A stretch of DNA of 64,000 bases, taken from positions 42,582-106,581 of the forward strand of contig NZ_JAOASO010000151.1 of assembly GCF_030158645.1 (NCBI RefSeq), read 5' to 3'. Numbering within the stretch: position 1 is the stretch's first letter; each line of letters starts with the position of its first letter. Under the pieces are notes generated by a model. It saw only the letters and a list, made by a program, of their open reading frames with translations, did no database searches and was not told where the DNA came from. Below, one piece after another: positions 25,259-35,304 of this stretch. The translations under genes were made by a program, and so were the position numbers. Source of the stretch: Hydrogenophaga sp. (GTDB lineage Bacteria > Pseudomonadota > Gammaproteobacteria > Burkholderiales > Burkholderiaceae_C).

Positions 25259-26473
25259 TCAAACCACCACCGTGGCGTCCGGCGAGCGCACCACCGCTGG
25301 CGCCGCGGGCGCGGTGCTCAAACCCATGCCGATCGCTACCATGCGCAGCGCCTGCTCGGTGGCATCGGCCAGCCAGGGACCGGCCTGGCGAAACGCGTCG
25401 TCCAGGCTGCAGGGTTCGCGCAGGGTGCTGGTGTAAGCGTCAATGCCGGCCGCGTGGTTGCTGTCGGCACCCGGACCGAGGGCCCCGGCCACGGCGATCA
25501 CGGGCAGGCCCCGCTGCTTGGCGCGCCGGGCCACCTCGGCCGGCACCTTGCCCCGGGGCGTCTGGTCGTCGAGCTGGCCCTCGGCGGTGAGCACGAGATG
25601 GCAACGGTCCATGAGCCGGTCGAGGTCCAGGTACTGCATGACCACCTCGTAACGTGGGTGCAGCCGCCCGCCCAGCAACGCACAAAAGCCGGCGCCCAGA
25701 CCGCCCGATGCACCGCTGCCTGGTTGCCGACTCACGTCCATGCCGGTGGCCCGGTGCAGGTGACGCGCGAAGTTGTGGAGTGCCACCTCCATCTCGGCCA
25801 CCTGGGTGGTGGTGGCCCCTTTCTGAGGCCCGTGCACGCGGGCCACGCCGCGCGGACCCAGCAGCTGGTTTTGCCAGTTGACGGCAGCGTCGAGCTGGGT
25901 GCGGTGCAGGCGCGCGTCAAGCCCGCTGAGATCGATGTGCGCCAGTTGTAGCAGACCGGCGGCGCCGGGTGCGATGGCATTCCCCCGCGCATCGAGCAAG
26001 CGGGCTCCCAGCGCCTGCGCCATGCCGGCGCCACCATCGTTGATGCCCGAATCGCCACAACCCAGCAGGATGCGGCGCGCGCCTGCGTCGAGCGCGGCGC
26101 GGATCAGCTCGCCGACACCACGGCTGCAGGTGTGCAAGGGGTTGCGCCGATCGGCCGGCACCCAGCGCAGACCGGCGGCGGCGGCCACCTCGACCACCGC
26201 GGTGGTTGGGGTGCCGGGCGCCTCGCCCAGAAACCCGAGCCGCGCCTGCAGCCGCTGGCCCACGGGGCCACTCACGTCCACGGTGCGCAGGCTGCCGCCG
26301 GTGGCGTGCACCAGGCCTTCGGTGAAGCCCTCGCCGCCGTCCACCACCGGCGCCTGGATGATGCGGGCGTGTGGCAAGGCGCGGCGGGCGCCGTCTGCCA
26401 TGTGCTCGGCGGCTTGCCAGGGCAACAGGCTCTCCTTGAAGCCGGAGGGTGCGATGAGCAAGGTGAGTGTCAT
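25259..26473 (-). CDS. glycerate 2-kinase (GarK/GlxK type)
   Basis: The protein (404 aa) is a bacterial type-I glycerate kinase: LLIAPSGFKESLLPWQAAEHM at the N-terminus, VDGGEGFTEGLVHATGG, the glycine-rich GCGDSGINDGGAGMAQALG and a C-terminal LTAEGQLDDQTPRGK. It converts D-glycerate to 2-phosphoglycerate with ATP, feeding glycolysis from glyoxylate, tartronate or serine breakdown. It overlaps the upstream transporter gene as ATGA, so the two form an operon. Confidence 0.92.
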   Translation of the reverse strand: MTLTLLIAPSGFKESLLPWQAAEHMADGARRALPHARIIQAPVVDGGEGFTEGLVHATGGSLRTVDVSGPVGQRLQARLGFLGEAPGTPTTAVVEVAAAAGLRWVPADRRNPLHTCSRGVGELIRAALDAGARRILLGCGDSGINDGGAGMAQALGARLLDARGNAIAPGAAGLLQLAHIDLSGLDARLHRTQLDAAVNWQNQLLGPRGVARVHGPQKGATTTQVAEMEVALHNFARHLHRATGMDVSRQPGSGASGGLGAGFCALLGGRLHPRYEVVMQYLDLDRLMDRCHLVLTAEGQLDDQTPRGKVPAEVARRAKQRGLPVIAVAGALGPGADSNHAAGIDAYTSTLREPCSLDDAFRQAGPWLADATEQALRMVAIGMGLSTAPAAPAVVRSPDATVVV

Positions 26474-27819
26474 GGTGGGAAAGGGGGGATCGACGGAAGT
26501 GGCAGGGCAGGCCACACCCACAGGCCAAAGCCCATGAGCAGCAGCCAGAGCAGCGGCAACAGACAAGCGCTCAAGCGCAGCAGGTCGGACGGCGCCAGGC
26601 CGCTGGCCGGGTGGCGCGCGAACAGCAGCATGGGTTTGGAGCTGACGGCCAGGGTCTGGCAGAAGCCGGTGCCCAGCACCGCCGCCATCACGAGCACCGG
26701 CGCCGAGACAGCGCCGCCACCCGGCAAGGCCAGGGCCAGTGGCAACACCAGCACCGGCAGCAACACCGCCACGCGGGCGCTGCGGGAGCCGATCAACACA
26801 TGCAACAGCAGCGACACCGTGATCACCATCGCCAGCAAACCCACCCCGCCCAGCCTGCGGGCAGGGCCTGCCATGGCCTGTGCCCATGCGCTGGCGGCAC
26901 CGCTGTCCACCACCGCATCGGCCAGCAGAAGGCCGGTCGCCAGAAAAGCCAGCAGGCGCAGATCGAGCCCGCGCAGCGCCACGCGCACATCCGTTGCGCC
27001 CACCCGGGGCCAAGCCACCAGCAGTGCCGCACCCACGGCCACCGGCGCCGGCCCCAGGCCCCACACCGGACCCACGGCCCACAGCAGCACGGTGATGCCC
27101 ACCACGCCCAGCAGGCGGCGCTGCACCGGGCTCCAAGGCCCGGCATCCCACGTGCCGACCTGCAGCCTGGCATGGCGCTGTGCCGGTTCGGTGAAGAGGC
27201 GCAGCAGCACCGCCGTGGCCAGCGCGCACGAGATCACGGCAAACGGCGCGGCCCACACCAGCCAGCCCAGGTAGCTGGGCGCGGGCAGCCCCTGGGCGCG
27301 CAAGCTGTCGATGGCGATCAGGTGGGCGCCGGCGCCCAGCAGGGATCCGCCGGCCGACAGCAAGATCGTGGTCGGCAGCAGCAACGCGAGCGCACGCCGC
27401 TGGCCGCCCTGAGGCAGGTGGGTCGCGAGGCCGTCGAACAGCGGCAGGCACAAGGCCGCGCGGGCCGACGTGGACGGCAACAGCCACGCGGTGGCCCCCA
27501 CCAGCACCGTGAGCCGCCAGCACAGCGCCGAAAAGCCAGGCCGACCGCGCAGCGCGAGTGCGGCCACGCGCTGCACCACGCCCTGGGCCTGCAACACCGC
27601 GCCGAGCACGCCAGCGCCCGCCATGAGCCACAACAGCTCGCTGCCGGGCAAGGCGATCAACCGTGCGGGCTGCAACACATCCAGCCACAACAACGCCAGC
27701 ACGGCGGCAGCGGCCACGGGCAGTTCGGGCCAGCGCAGCGGACCCCACGCCAGGGCGGCGGCCAGCACGACGCCCAGCACCGCACCGGACGGGCTGGTCA
27801 GCCACAGCGACGCGTTCAT
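26470..27819 (-). CDS. SLC13/DASS-type anion transporter
   Basis: This 449-aa membrane protein has about 11-12 hydrophobic segments and the divalent-anion symporter style: LPSTSARAALCLPLF and TTILLSAGGSLLGAGAHLIAI in the first half and SRSARVAVLLPVL in the second, with a final segment at the C-terminus. I chose the ATG at 27819. Because it is translationally coupled to glycerate kinase, its substrate may be glycerate, tartronate or a dicarboxylate that yields glycerate (inference). Confidence 0.8.
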   Translation of the reverse strand: MNASLWLTSPSGAVLGVVLAAALAWGPLRWPELPVAAAAVLALLWLDVLQPARLIALPGSELLWLMAGAGVLGAVLQAQGVVQRVAALALRGRPGFSALCWRLTVLVGATAWLLPSTSARAALCLPLFDGLATHLPQGGQRRALALLLPTTILLSAGGSLLGAGAHLIAIDSLRAQGLPAPSYLGWLVWAAPFAVISCALATAVLLRLFTEPAQRHARLQVGTWDAGPWSPVQRRLLGVVGITVLLWAVGPVWGLGPAPVAVGAALLVAWPRVGATDVRVALRGLDLRLLAFLATGLLLADAVVDSGAASAWAQAMAGPARRLGGVGLLAMVITVSLLLHVLIGSRSARVAVLLPVLVLPLALALPGGGAVSAPVLVMAAVLGTGFCQTLAVSSKPMLLFARHPASGLAPSDLLRLSACLLPLLWLLLMGFGLWVWPALPLPSIPPFPP

Positions 27820-28103
27820 GCGGACACCCCGGCGAATGCCGGGCACGGGGTCGGAAAGCGGATCATGCGGGCGCAGCGGCGGGATTGGAATGTGGACACA
27901 GGACGGATGTGCCCAGAACCCGCGAACGCGGCCGAGCTTCGTTGCGATTACAACGAGCCGGCCTGCGCGCTATTCCGTCTGCTTTGCGGTGTGGGTGTAT
28001 TTGTTTGTAAACACCCGTTCCTCAACACACTGTGTCACGCGTCACGCGTCACGCGTCAGGCGCCGTGACCCTGCGCCGGGCCACGGCGGGCGACGCCACC
28101 CGG
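27820..28103. other. longest intergenic region, AT-richer promoter zone of the transporter/glycerate kinase operon
   Basis: These 284 bp hold no gene. Seen here are TCGTTG-6 bp-CAACGA (27939-27956), TGTTT-GT-AAACA (28002-28013) inside a wider GGGTGT...ACACCC (27993-28016), and a heptamer tandem repeat (28035-28062). The segment around 27950-28030 is clearly less GC-rich than the genes. It is upstream of the transporter on the minus strand and downstream of the GlpQ-like gene. The palindromes are operator-like, but there is no regulator gene nearby. Confidence 0.45.
28035..28062. repeat. 7-bp tandem repeat, four copies
   Basis: TCACGCG is repeated three times and followed by TCAGGCG. The repeat contains overlapping ACGCGT sites. 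It lies in the intergenic region next to the end of the GlpQ-like gene. Confidence 0.7.
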
Positions 28104-29366
28104 TCAGCGCTGGTTGGCGCAATTGGCGTAGAACGTGGTGGTGGCTGGCCAGTCGGAGAAGACGCCGATCACACCCACGTCGCGGGCGAGCACGTCGAGC
28201 ACACGCAGCGTGTCGCCCTCGGTCTTGATGGCCGAGTCGAAGGTCTGGTAATAAAAACCGTTGTTGCCATCGGCCAGCAAGCCCGAGCGCTCCAGCGTCC
28301 AGGCGATGATGTCCAGGCCGGCCGAGCGGGCTTGGCGCGCGTACTGCGATGGCACGATGCGGCCCGATGCGTCGGCGCTCAGCAGCGCGAAGATGGGGGA
28401 TGCCACGATGTTGATGCCCTGGCTCTTGTAGTTCACCAGATCGGCCTGGCTGGGCAGATCGGCCACGGTGTTGGCATCGTCCAGGTACACCGCCTGGCGC
28501 CCGAATGCGCGCTCGTTGCGCACCCAGTACAGCACGTCGCGCACGTCAAACGACTGCGCCCACACGTGCCTGGGGTTCACACCCGCGCGCTTGTACTCGT
28601 CGATCATTTTTTGCGCGTAGGCCTCTTGCGTGAAGCCCTCGAACGGCATGGTCACGCTGGGGCTCTTGAGTTCGGGCGTCATCTTCACACCCAGCTGCTT
28701 GAACAGCTCGATGCTCTCCTGGTGCGTCATCAGGGTGCCGCTGGTCGGGCCTGAGTACAGGTCGGTGCGCCAGTTGGCGGTGCCGCCCAGGTACTCGTCC
28801 ACCGTGCGTGCGCGCGGGTTGAACGCGTCCATCTTGCCGCGCAGGGTCTTGAATTCGGCCAGGGTGATGTCGCTGGTGCGGCATTCGGCGGTGGCCGGTT
28901 TGAGCAGGTTGCCATTGGCATCCAGCGTCGCGGGCACGAACGGCTGCGTGCATTTGTCGGCCAATGGTGTGGCCAGGATGTTGGTGGTGGTGTGCAGGTC
29001 GTTTTGCGCGTGGCGGCAGACCAGTTCCTTGTCCTTGGTGAAGGTCACGTCGCATTCAACAATGCCGGCGCCCATGCGGGCGGCCGCGACGTACGACTCC
29101 ATGGTGTGCTCGGGAAACTGCAGGGCCGCACCGCGGTGCCCGATGGAGAAATCCCGTGCTGTGAAATAGCCTTTGCGGGCGCACTGCTGCAGCTGTTGCT
29201 TGAGTGGGCTCGGGGCCATGTCGTCCACGAGAAAGAAGGGGCGCTGGCCCAACTGCACATGGTTGGAGCGCTCGACATCGTGGATGGGTTTGTGGTGCCG
29301 CGGTGAACCGGCAAGGATGGCGCTGGACAGGCTCAGCAATGCGCAACCGACTATGAAACGTCGCAT
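28104..29366 (-). CDS. periplasmic glycerophosphodiester phosphodiesterase (GlpQ-like)
   Basis: The protein (420 aa) has a signal peptide (about 1-19, ending LAG) and a GDPD TIM barrel. The catalytic start is [19 protein letters not shown] with the first His, then [11 protein letters not shown] with the metal-binding Glu and Asp, the second His in LVCRHAQND, and the Lys in TPELKSPS. It hydrolyses glycerophosphodiesters to glycerol-3-phosphate and an alcohol. It is longer than E. coli GlpQ (358 aa), with extra segments near 120-190. AAGGGG precedes the ATG. No glpT or glpK lies nearby. Confidence 0.9.
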   Translation of the reverse strand: MRRFIVGCALLSLSSAILAGSPRHHKPIHDVERSNHVQLGQRPFFLVDDMAPSPLKQQLQQCARKGYFTARDFSIGHRGAALQFPEHTMESYVAAARMGAGIVECDVTFTKDKELVCRHAQNDLHTTTNILATPLADKCTQPFVPATLDANGNLLKPATAECRTSDITLAEFKTLRGKMDAFNPRARTVDEYLGGTANWRTDLYSGPTSGTLMTHQESIELFKQLGVKMTPELKSPSVTMPFEGFTQEAYAQKMIDEYKRAGVNPRHVWAQSFDVRDVLYWVRNERAFGRQAVYLDDANTVADLPSQADLVNYKSQGINIVASPIFALLSADASGRIVPSQYARQARSAGLDIIAWTLERSGLLADGNNGFYYQTFDSAIKTEGDTLRVLDVLARDVGVIGVFSDWPATTTFYANCANQR

Positions 29367-29393
29367 GGGTACCCCTTGGGTGGATGGAGGAAG

Positions 29394-29421
29394 GTGAGCG
29401 CACCCATGTGGATGCGCTCAC
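29394..29421. promoter_or_regulatory. inverted repeat between glmS and the GlpQ-like gene
   Basis: GTGAGCGC and GCGCTCAC are perfect 8-bp arms around a 12-base spacer. It lies 28 bp upstream of the GlpQ-like start and downstream of glmS. It may be an operator or the glmS 3' hairpin; no T-run follows on the minus strand. Confidence 0.35.
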
Positions 29422-29507
29422 GCCATGCTAGGCAGCCTGTGTGGCAGATTCATGGCAACGCCGCCCGCACCCCGGGGCTGGCCCAGCCCGCACCACCCCG
29501 GCCCCGG

Positions 29508-31376
<1,869 letters not shown>

Positions 31377-31479
31377 GCTGCTGCTCCCGAAAATGAATGA
31401 ACGCCGATGCTAGTGAGAAGCGTCCGAAATAAAAGACCAAAATTTCACGAAACATCAGCAATAATTTCCTTCGTCGCCA

Positions 31480-31490
31480 TTGATGATCAA
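31480..31490. promoter_or_regulatory. small palindrome in the glmS/Lrp divergent region
   Basis: TTGAT-G-ATCAA lies in an AT-rich stretch 22 bp before the likely start of the Lrp/AsnC gene. Lrp-type regulators often bind such AT-rich sites next to their own gene. It could control glmS too, whose start is 104 bp away on the other strand. Confidence 0.3.
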
Positions 31491-31512
31491 TAATTCCATG
31501 CAATCATACAAA

Positions 31513-32019
31513 ATGGAACAAATCGTGATCGATGAAGCCGACCTTCGCCTGCTGGACCTCCTGCAAACGGATGCGTCGTTGAGCAACCAGGCGCTGGCCG
31601 AACGGGCGCACCTCTCGCCGCCCACCAGCCTGCGGCGCGTGAAACGCCTGCGCCAGCTCGGGCTGATCGAGCGCGAGGTCGCCTTGCTCAGCGTCGATCG
31701 AATGGCGCCCTTGCTGGGCCATGGGCTCACGGCGCTGGTGGAGATCACCCTGGAGCGACAGGGCACCGAACTGCTCGACGCGTTTGAACAACGCGTGCTC
31801 CCGGTGGTGCAGGTGCAGCAGTGCTACCGGGTGAGTCCGGGCCCCGACTTTGTGCTGGTGGTGCACTGCACCGACATGCCCGAGTACCTGGCGCTGGCCC
31901 AGCGCCTTTTCACCAGCGATGCGAACGTGCGCAACATCAAGGCCTTCTTCAGCCTCAAACGCGCCAAATTCGAACCCCGCATCGCGCTGGCGATCCGCGC
32001 ACCCGGCGAGCCGCATTGA
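31513..32019 (+). CDS. Lrp/AsnC family transcriptional regulator
   Basis: The protein (168 aa) has an N-terminal AsnC helix-turn-helix (DEADLRLLDLLQTDASLSNQALAERAHLSPPTSLRRV, split here by region 7-45) and a C-terminal RAM/AsnC ligand domain with VSPGPDFVLVVHC. Starts at 31483, 31498 and 31513 are all possible and none has a clear ribosome site; I take the last because it gives the usual family N-terminus. It is divergent from glmS. The ligand, probably an amino acid, is unknown. Confidence 0.9.
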   Translation: MEQIVIDEADLRLLDLLQTDASLSNQALAERAHLSPPTSLRRVKRLRQLGLIEREVALLSVDRMAPLLGHGLTALVEITLERQGTELLDAFEQRVLPVVQVQQCYRVSPGPDFVLVVHCTDMPEYLALAQRLFTSDANVRNIKAFFSLKRAKFEPRIALAIRAPGEPH

Positions 32020-32169
32020 CCACATTCGTACTCAAGAGAGTCGGAAAGTTGATACATACCGCACATTTATGACAGCTCACCCCCCTCCAAGAGTTGACGA
32101 ACCGTACCTTATGTAACAACCTTCACGGTTCTCTCAACCGATGCAGCGGTTGGGCTCATGGAGGTAAGA

Positions 32170-32940
32170 ATGGACACAACGTGGATCGCCGTGCTGGGAG
32201 CACTGGCGTTGTTGGGCTTGTGCGCACTGGGCTACTGGCGCTACCGGGTGGGCCGCGAATCGTCCGGCCGTGATGACCGTTACAGCCCTGAGCGTCTGAT
32301 GACGCAGGAGCAGGCCCAGATGCTGGACTACCTGCAAGACACCTTCCCAGGCCAGGTCGTGTTGCCCAACATGTCCCTCAAGGGCATGCTGGCCGTGCGC
32401 CGCGCGGTCAACCGCAAACGCGCCGAGGAGCGGCTCAGCCAGCAACGGGTGGACTTCGTCGTGTGTGGCGAAGACGGCAAACCCACGTTCGCCTTCGACA
32501 TCGAACAGCACCCCCTGAGCAACGCCAAGCACAAGGCCCACCTGGTGAAGATGAAGAACCGCATTCTCAAGACCGCTGGTGTGCGTTTTGTCTTCTTGAA
32601 AAACGGTCTTCACCGCATGCCCTCACCGGCCGACTTTCGCAAGCAGCTCAACCTGGCCGAGCTGCCCAAACCCAAGGCGAAAGATGAGGTGCGGGACAGC
32701 CGCCGCCAGCAACTGGAGAGCCAGTTCTCGGAATTCGATTCACTCAACACCACCAACACGGCCTTCCGGGATTCCGAAGTCATGGGCTTGACCGGGCTGA
32801 TGGACCTGGACCAGGAAGGGCGGCGCAGCGGCTTCAGCAGCGCCTACAGCAACAGTGGGTTCAACCAGCGTCGCGGTCCCAACAGCAAGGCACCGGGCGA
32901 GAGCCGGTTTGATTCGCTGGACGTGCGCGGCGGCCGCTGA
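32170..32940 (+). CDS. DUF2726 domain protein with N-terminal membrane anchor
   Basis: The protein (256 aa) has one membrane segment (about 5-24) followed by a DUF2726 domain (about 55-165: VVLPNMSLKGMLAV, RVDFVVCGEDGKPTFAFDIEQ and AGVRFVFLK). This domain is a restriction-endonuclease-like fold with an E/D...D-x-E-type core in related families. The C-terminal 80 residues are polar and low in complexity. A strong GGAGGTA lies 4 bases before the ATG at 32170. It is a single gene ended by a good terminator. Function unknown. Confidence 0.85.
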   Translation: MDTTWIAVLGALALLGLCALGYWRYRVGRESSGRDDRYSPERLMTQEQAQMLDYLQDTFPGQVVLPNMSLKGMLAVRRAVNRKRAEERLSQQRVDFVVCGEDGKPTFAFDIEQHPLSNAKHKAHLVKMKNRILKTAGVRFVFLKNGLHRMPSPADFRKQLNLAELPKPKAKDEVRDSRRQQLESQFSEFDSLNTTNTAFRDSEVMGLTGLMDLDQEGRRSGFSSAYSNSGFNQRRGPNSKAPGESRFDSLDVRGGR

Positions 32941-32961
32941 ACGCCACGCCGTTCCACACCG

Positions 32962-32990
32962 CAGGCTCCTCAGGGAGCCTGTTTCTTTTT
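32962..32990 (+). terminator. Rho-independent terminator of the DUF2726 gene
   Basis: CAGGCTCC-TCAG-GGAGCCTG followed by GTTTCTTTTT-type T-run (32982-32990). The stem has 8 perfect pairs. The loop contains the glmU stop codon, and the right arm and T-run lie inside the 3' end of glmU, where on the minus strand they encode its Lys-rich tail. The direction is plus, away from glmU. Confidence 0.85.
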
Positions 32991-34370
32991 CTGAGGCCGC
33001 TGCCAGTCGGCAATGCCGACCTGCTTGCCGCGCGCCACCGACAACGCACCGGGCGCGGTGTCCTTGGTGATGGTGGAGCCACCGCCCACCGTGCCACCCG
33101 CCCCGATGGTCACCGGCGCCACCAGCACGCAGTTGCTGCCCACGTGCACGTCGGCCTCGATCACGGTGCGGTGCTTGTTCGCGCCGTCGTAGTTGGCGGT
33201 GATGCTGCCGGCGCCGTAGTTGACCCGCTCGCCCACGGTGGCGTCGCCCAGGTAAGCCAGGTGGTTGGCCTTGGCGCCCGCGGCCAGGGTGCTGTTCTTC
33301 ACCTCCACGAAGTTGCCGATGTGGACTTCGGCGCCCAGGTCGGCACCGGGCCGCAGGCGTGCAAACGGCCCCACCAGCGCACCTGGACCCACTTTCACGC
33401 CCAGCTTTTCACCGTCGATGTGGGTGAACGGGTGGATCACCGCGCCGGCCTCGATCACGGCGTTGGCCACCACACAGTGCGCGCCGATGCGAACGCCGTC
33501 GCCCAGCCGCACAAGGCCTTCAAACACGCAGTTGACGTCGATCTCCACGTCCTGCCCGCACACCAGTTCGCCGCGCACGTCCAGACGCGACGGGTCGGCC
33601 AGGCGAGTCCCCTGTTCCATCAGCGCATCGGCCACGCGCCGCTGATACGCGCGCTCCAGTTCGGCGAGCTGCACCGGACTGTTGACGCCCGCCACCTGCA
33701 CCGCATCGCTGATGCGGTGCGCCGCCACGCTCAGGCCATCGGCCACGGCGAACTTCACCACGTCGGTGAGGTAGTACTCGCCCTGGGCGTTGCGGTTGTC
33801 CAGCCGCGCCAGCCAGCCGCGCAGCAGCGCCGTGGGCACGGCCATGATGCCGCTGTAGATCTCGGTGATGGCGCGCTGCGCATCGCTCGCATCCTTGTGC
33901 TCCACGATGGCCTGCACCGACGCATCGGCCGCCCGCACGATGCGACCGTAGCCGGTGGGGTCGGGCATGTCCAGCGTGAGCAGGGCCAGGCGGGTACCGC
34001 CGCACAGATCGAGCAGCGCTTGAAGGGTTTCAGGCCGGGTCAGCGGCACGTCGCCCGACAGCACCAGCGTCACGCCGCCGTCGGGCAGCACCGGGGCGGC
34101 CTGCTGCACCGCATGGCCGGTGCCCAGCTGGGGCTCCTGGCGCACGAAGCGCAACGCGGTGGCGGCGGGCGCCTGCAAGCCGGCTTCCACCTGCTCCGCG
34201 CCGTGGCCGGTGATGACCACCACCGAGCGCGCCGATAACCGCGCGGCACAGTCGATCACGTGCTGGGCGAGTGCGCGCCCGCCCAAACGGTGCAACACTT
34301 TGGGCCGCTGACTTTTCATGCGCGTGCCCTTGCCGGCCGCCATCACCACCACATCCACAGGGAACGACAT
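32970..34370 (-). CDS. glmU: bifunctional UDP-GlcNAc pyrophosphorylase / glucosamine-1-P acetyltransferase
   Basis: The protein has 466 aa. The N-terminal uridyltransferase domain has VVMAAGKGTRMKS and the conserved SGDVPL and EYYLTD; from about 255 a left-handed beta-helix of hexapeptide repeats (VEAGAVIHPFTHI, GPFARLRPG, NFVEVKNS, NYDGANKHRT) forms the acetyltransferase. It makes UDP-N-acetylglucosamine, the step after glmS/glmM. AGAGGTG precedes the ATG at 34370. The C-terminus ends QKKKQAP, encoded over the terminator of the opposite gene. Confidence 0.96.
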   Translation of the reverse strand: MSFPVDVVVMAAGKGTRMKSQRPKVLHRLGGRALAQHVIDCAARLSARSVVVITGHGAEQVEAGLQAPAATALRFVRQEPQLGTGHAVQQAAPVLPDGGVTLVLSGDVPLTRPETLQALLDLCGGTRLALLTLDMPDPTGYGRIVRAADASVQAIVEHKDASDAQRAITEIYSGIMAVPTALLRGWLARLDNRNAQGEYYLTDVVKFAVADGLSVAAHRISDAVQVAGVNSPVQLAELERAYQRRVADALMEQGTRLADPSRLDVRGELVCGQDVEIDVNCVFEGLVRLGDGVRIGAHCVVANAVIEAGAVIHPFTHIDGEKLGVKVGPGALVGPFARLRPGADLGAEVHIGNFVEVKNSTLAAGAKANHLAYLGDATVGERVNYGAGSITANYDGANKHRTVIEADVHVGSNCVLVAPVTIGAGGTVGGGSTITKDTAPGALSVARGKQVGIADWQRPQKKKQAP

Positions 34371-34431
34371 GAACACCTCTTTCGGGGAATCGTTGCGCGG
34401 CGTTCTTGCCGGGCTTCACGTGCGCCGGATT

Positions 34432-35289
34432 ATGGCGCTGCGGGCGGTCAAGGTCTGTGCGGTGGTCTGCTTGGCCGTGACCCTCGCGGCCTGCACCGCC
34501 GCTCGCCTGGCCTACAACCAGGCGCACAACGCCACCTACTGGTGGCTCGACAGCCACGTCGATTTCAACAACGGCCAGTCGACACCCGTGCGCGGCGACA
34601 TCAACGCCTTCTTCCAGTGGCACCGGGCCAACGAGTTGCCGGTGTACGCCGGCTTGTTGCAACGCTGGCAGACGCTGGCCTCACAAGACCTCACGGGCGC
34701 GCAGGTCTGCACCGAATTCGACGTGATCCGCCAGCGCATCGACCGCGCCGCCGACGCCAGCGTGCAACCCATGGCGCGCCTGGCGCTGCAGCTCGACGCC
34801 GCCCAGCTGGAGCACCTCAAAAGCCGACAGGCCAAAAGCAATGCGGAGTTTGCCGACGACTTCCTTCAAGCCACCGAGGAAGCGCGCATCGCCAAACGCT
34901 TTGACCGCGCGCTCAGCCGCAGCGAAATGCTCTACGGCACGCTCAGCGCCGCCCAAAAGGACCTGGTGCGCAGCAGCATCAAGGCCTCGCCATTCGACGC
35001 ACAACGCACCCAGGCCGAGCGGCTGCGCCGCCAGGCCGATCTGCTGCAAACAGTGAAAGAGGCGCAGGCTGCGCCCGACACCGCGGCCGAGCGGGTGCGC
35101 AGCCACATCGCACGCATCGTCCAGTCGCCCACGCCGGGCTACAGGTCTTATGCAGACGAGCTGGTCCGCCAAGGCTGCGCCCAGTTCGCGCAGCTGCACA
35201 ACACCACCACGCCCGAGCAACGTGCCAACGCCGTGCGTGTGCTCAAGGGTTACGAAGACGACCTGCGGGTGCTCAGCGCCCAGCGCTGA
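34432..35289 (+). CDS. DUF6279-type lipoprotein
   Basis: The protein (285 aa) has a short lipoprotein signal ending in LAAC (Cys21), then the family motif RLAYNQAHNATYWWLDSHVDF, and a long helical body. It matches the DUF6279 group of proteobacterial lipoproteins without known function. I chose the ATG at 34432, which gives a compact signal peptide; the frame is open back to 34318 across the glmU start region. It is divergent from glmU and convergent with the transporter that follows. Confidence 0.8.
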   Translation: MALRAVKVCAVVCLAVTLAACTAARLAYNQAHNATYWWLDSHVDFNNGQSTPVRGDINAFFQWHRANELPVYAGLLQRWQTLASQDLTGAQVCTEFDVIRQRIDRAADASVQPMARLALQLDAAQLEHLKSRQAKSNAEFADDFLQATEEARIAKRFDRALSRSEMLYGTLSAAQKDLVRSSIKASPFDAQRTQAERLRRQADLLQTVKEAQAAPDTAAERVRSHIARIVQSPTPGYRSYADELVRQGCAQFAQLHNTTTPEQRANAVRVLKGYEDDLRVLSAQR

Positions 35290-35304
35290 AGCGCAGGCGG
35301 CTGG

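Noticed and set aside
28035..28062. short tandem repeats as a CRISPR-like array
   Set aside because: Units are 7 bp with no spacers, and no cas gene is present.
29475..29489. GGGCTGG-C-CCAGCCC as the glmS terminator
   Set aside because: The loop would be one base and there is no T-run on the minus strand.
32094..32122. TTGACG as the -35 box of a promoter for the DUF2726 gene
   Set aside because: No acceptable -10 hexamer is found 16-18 bp downstream.
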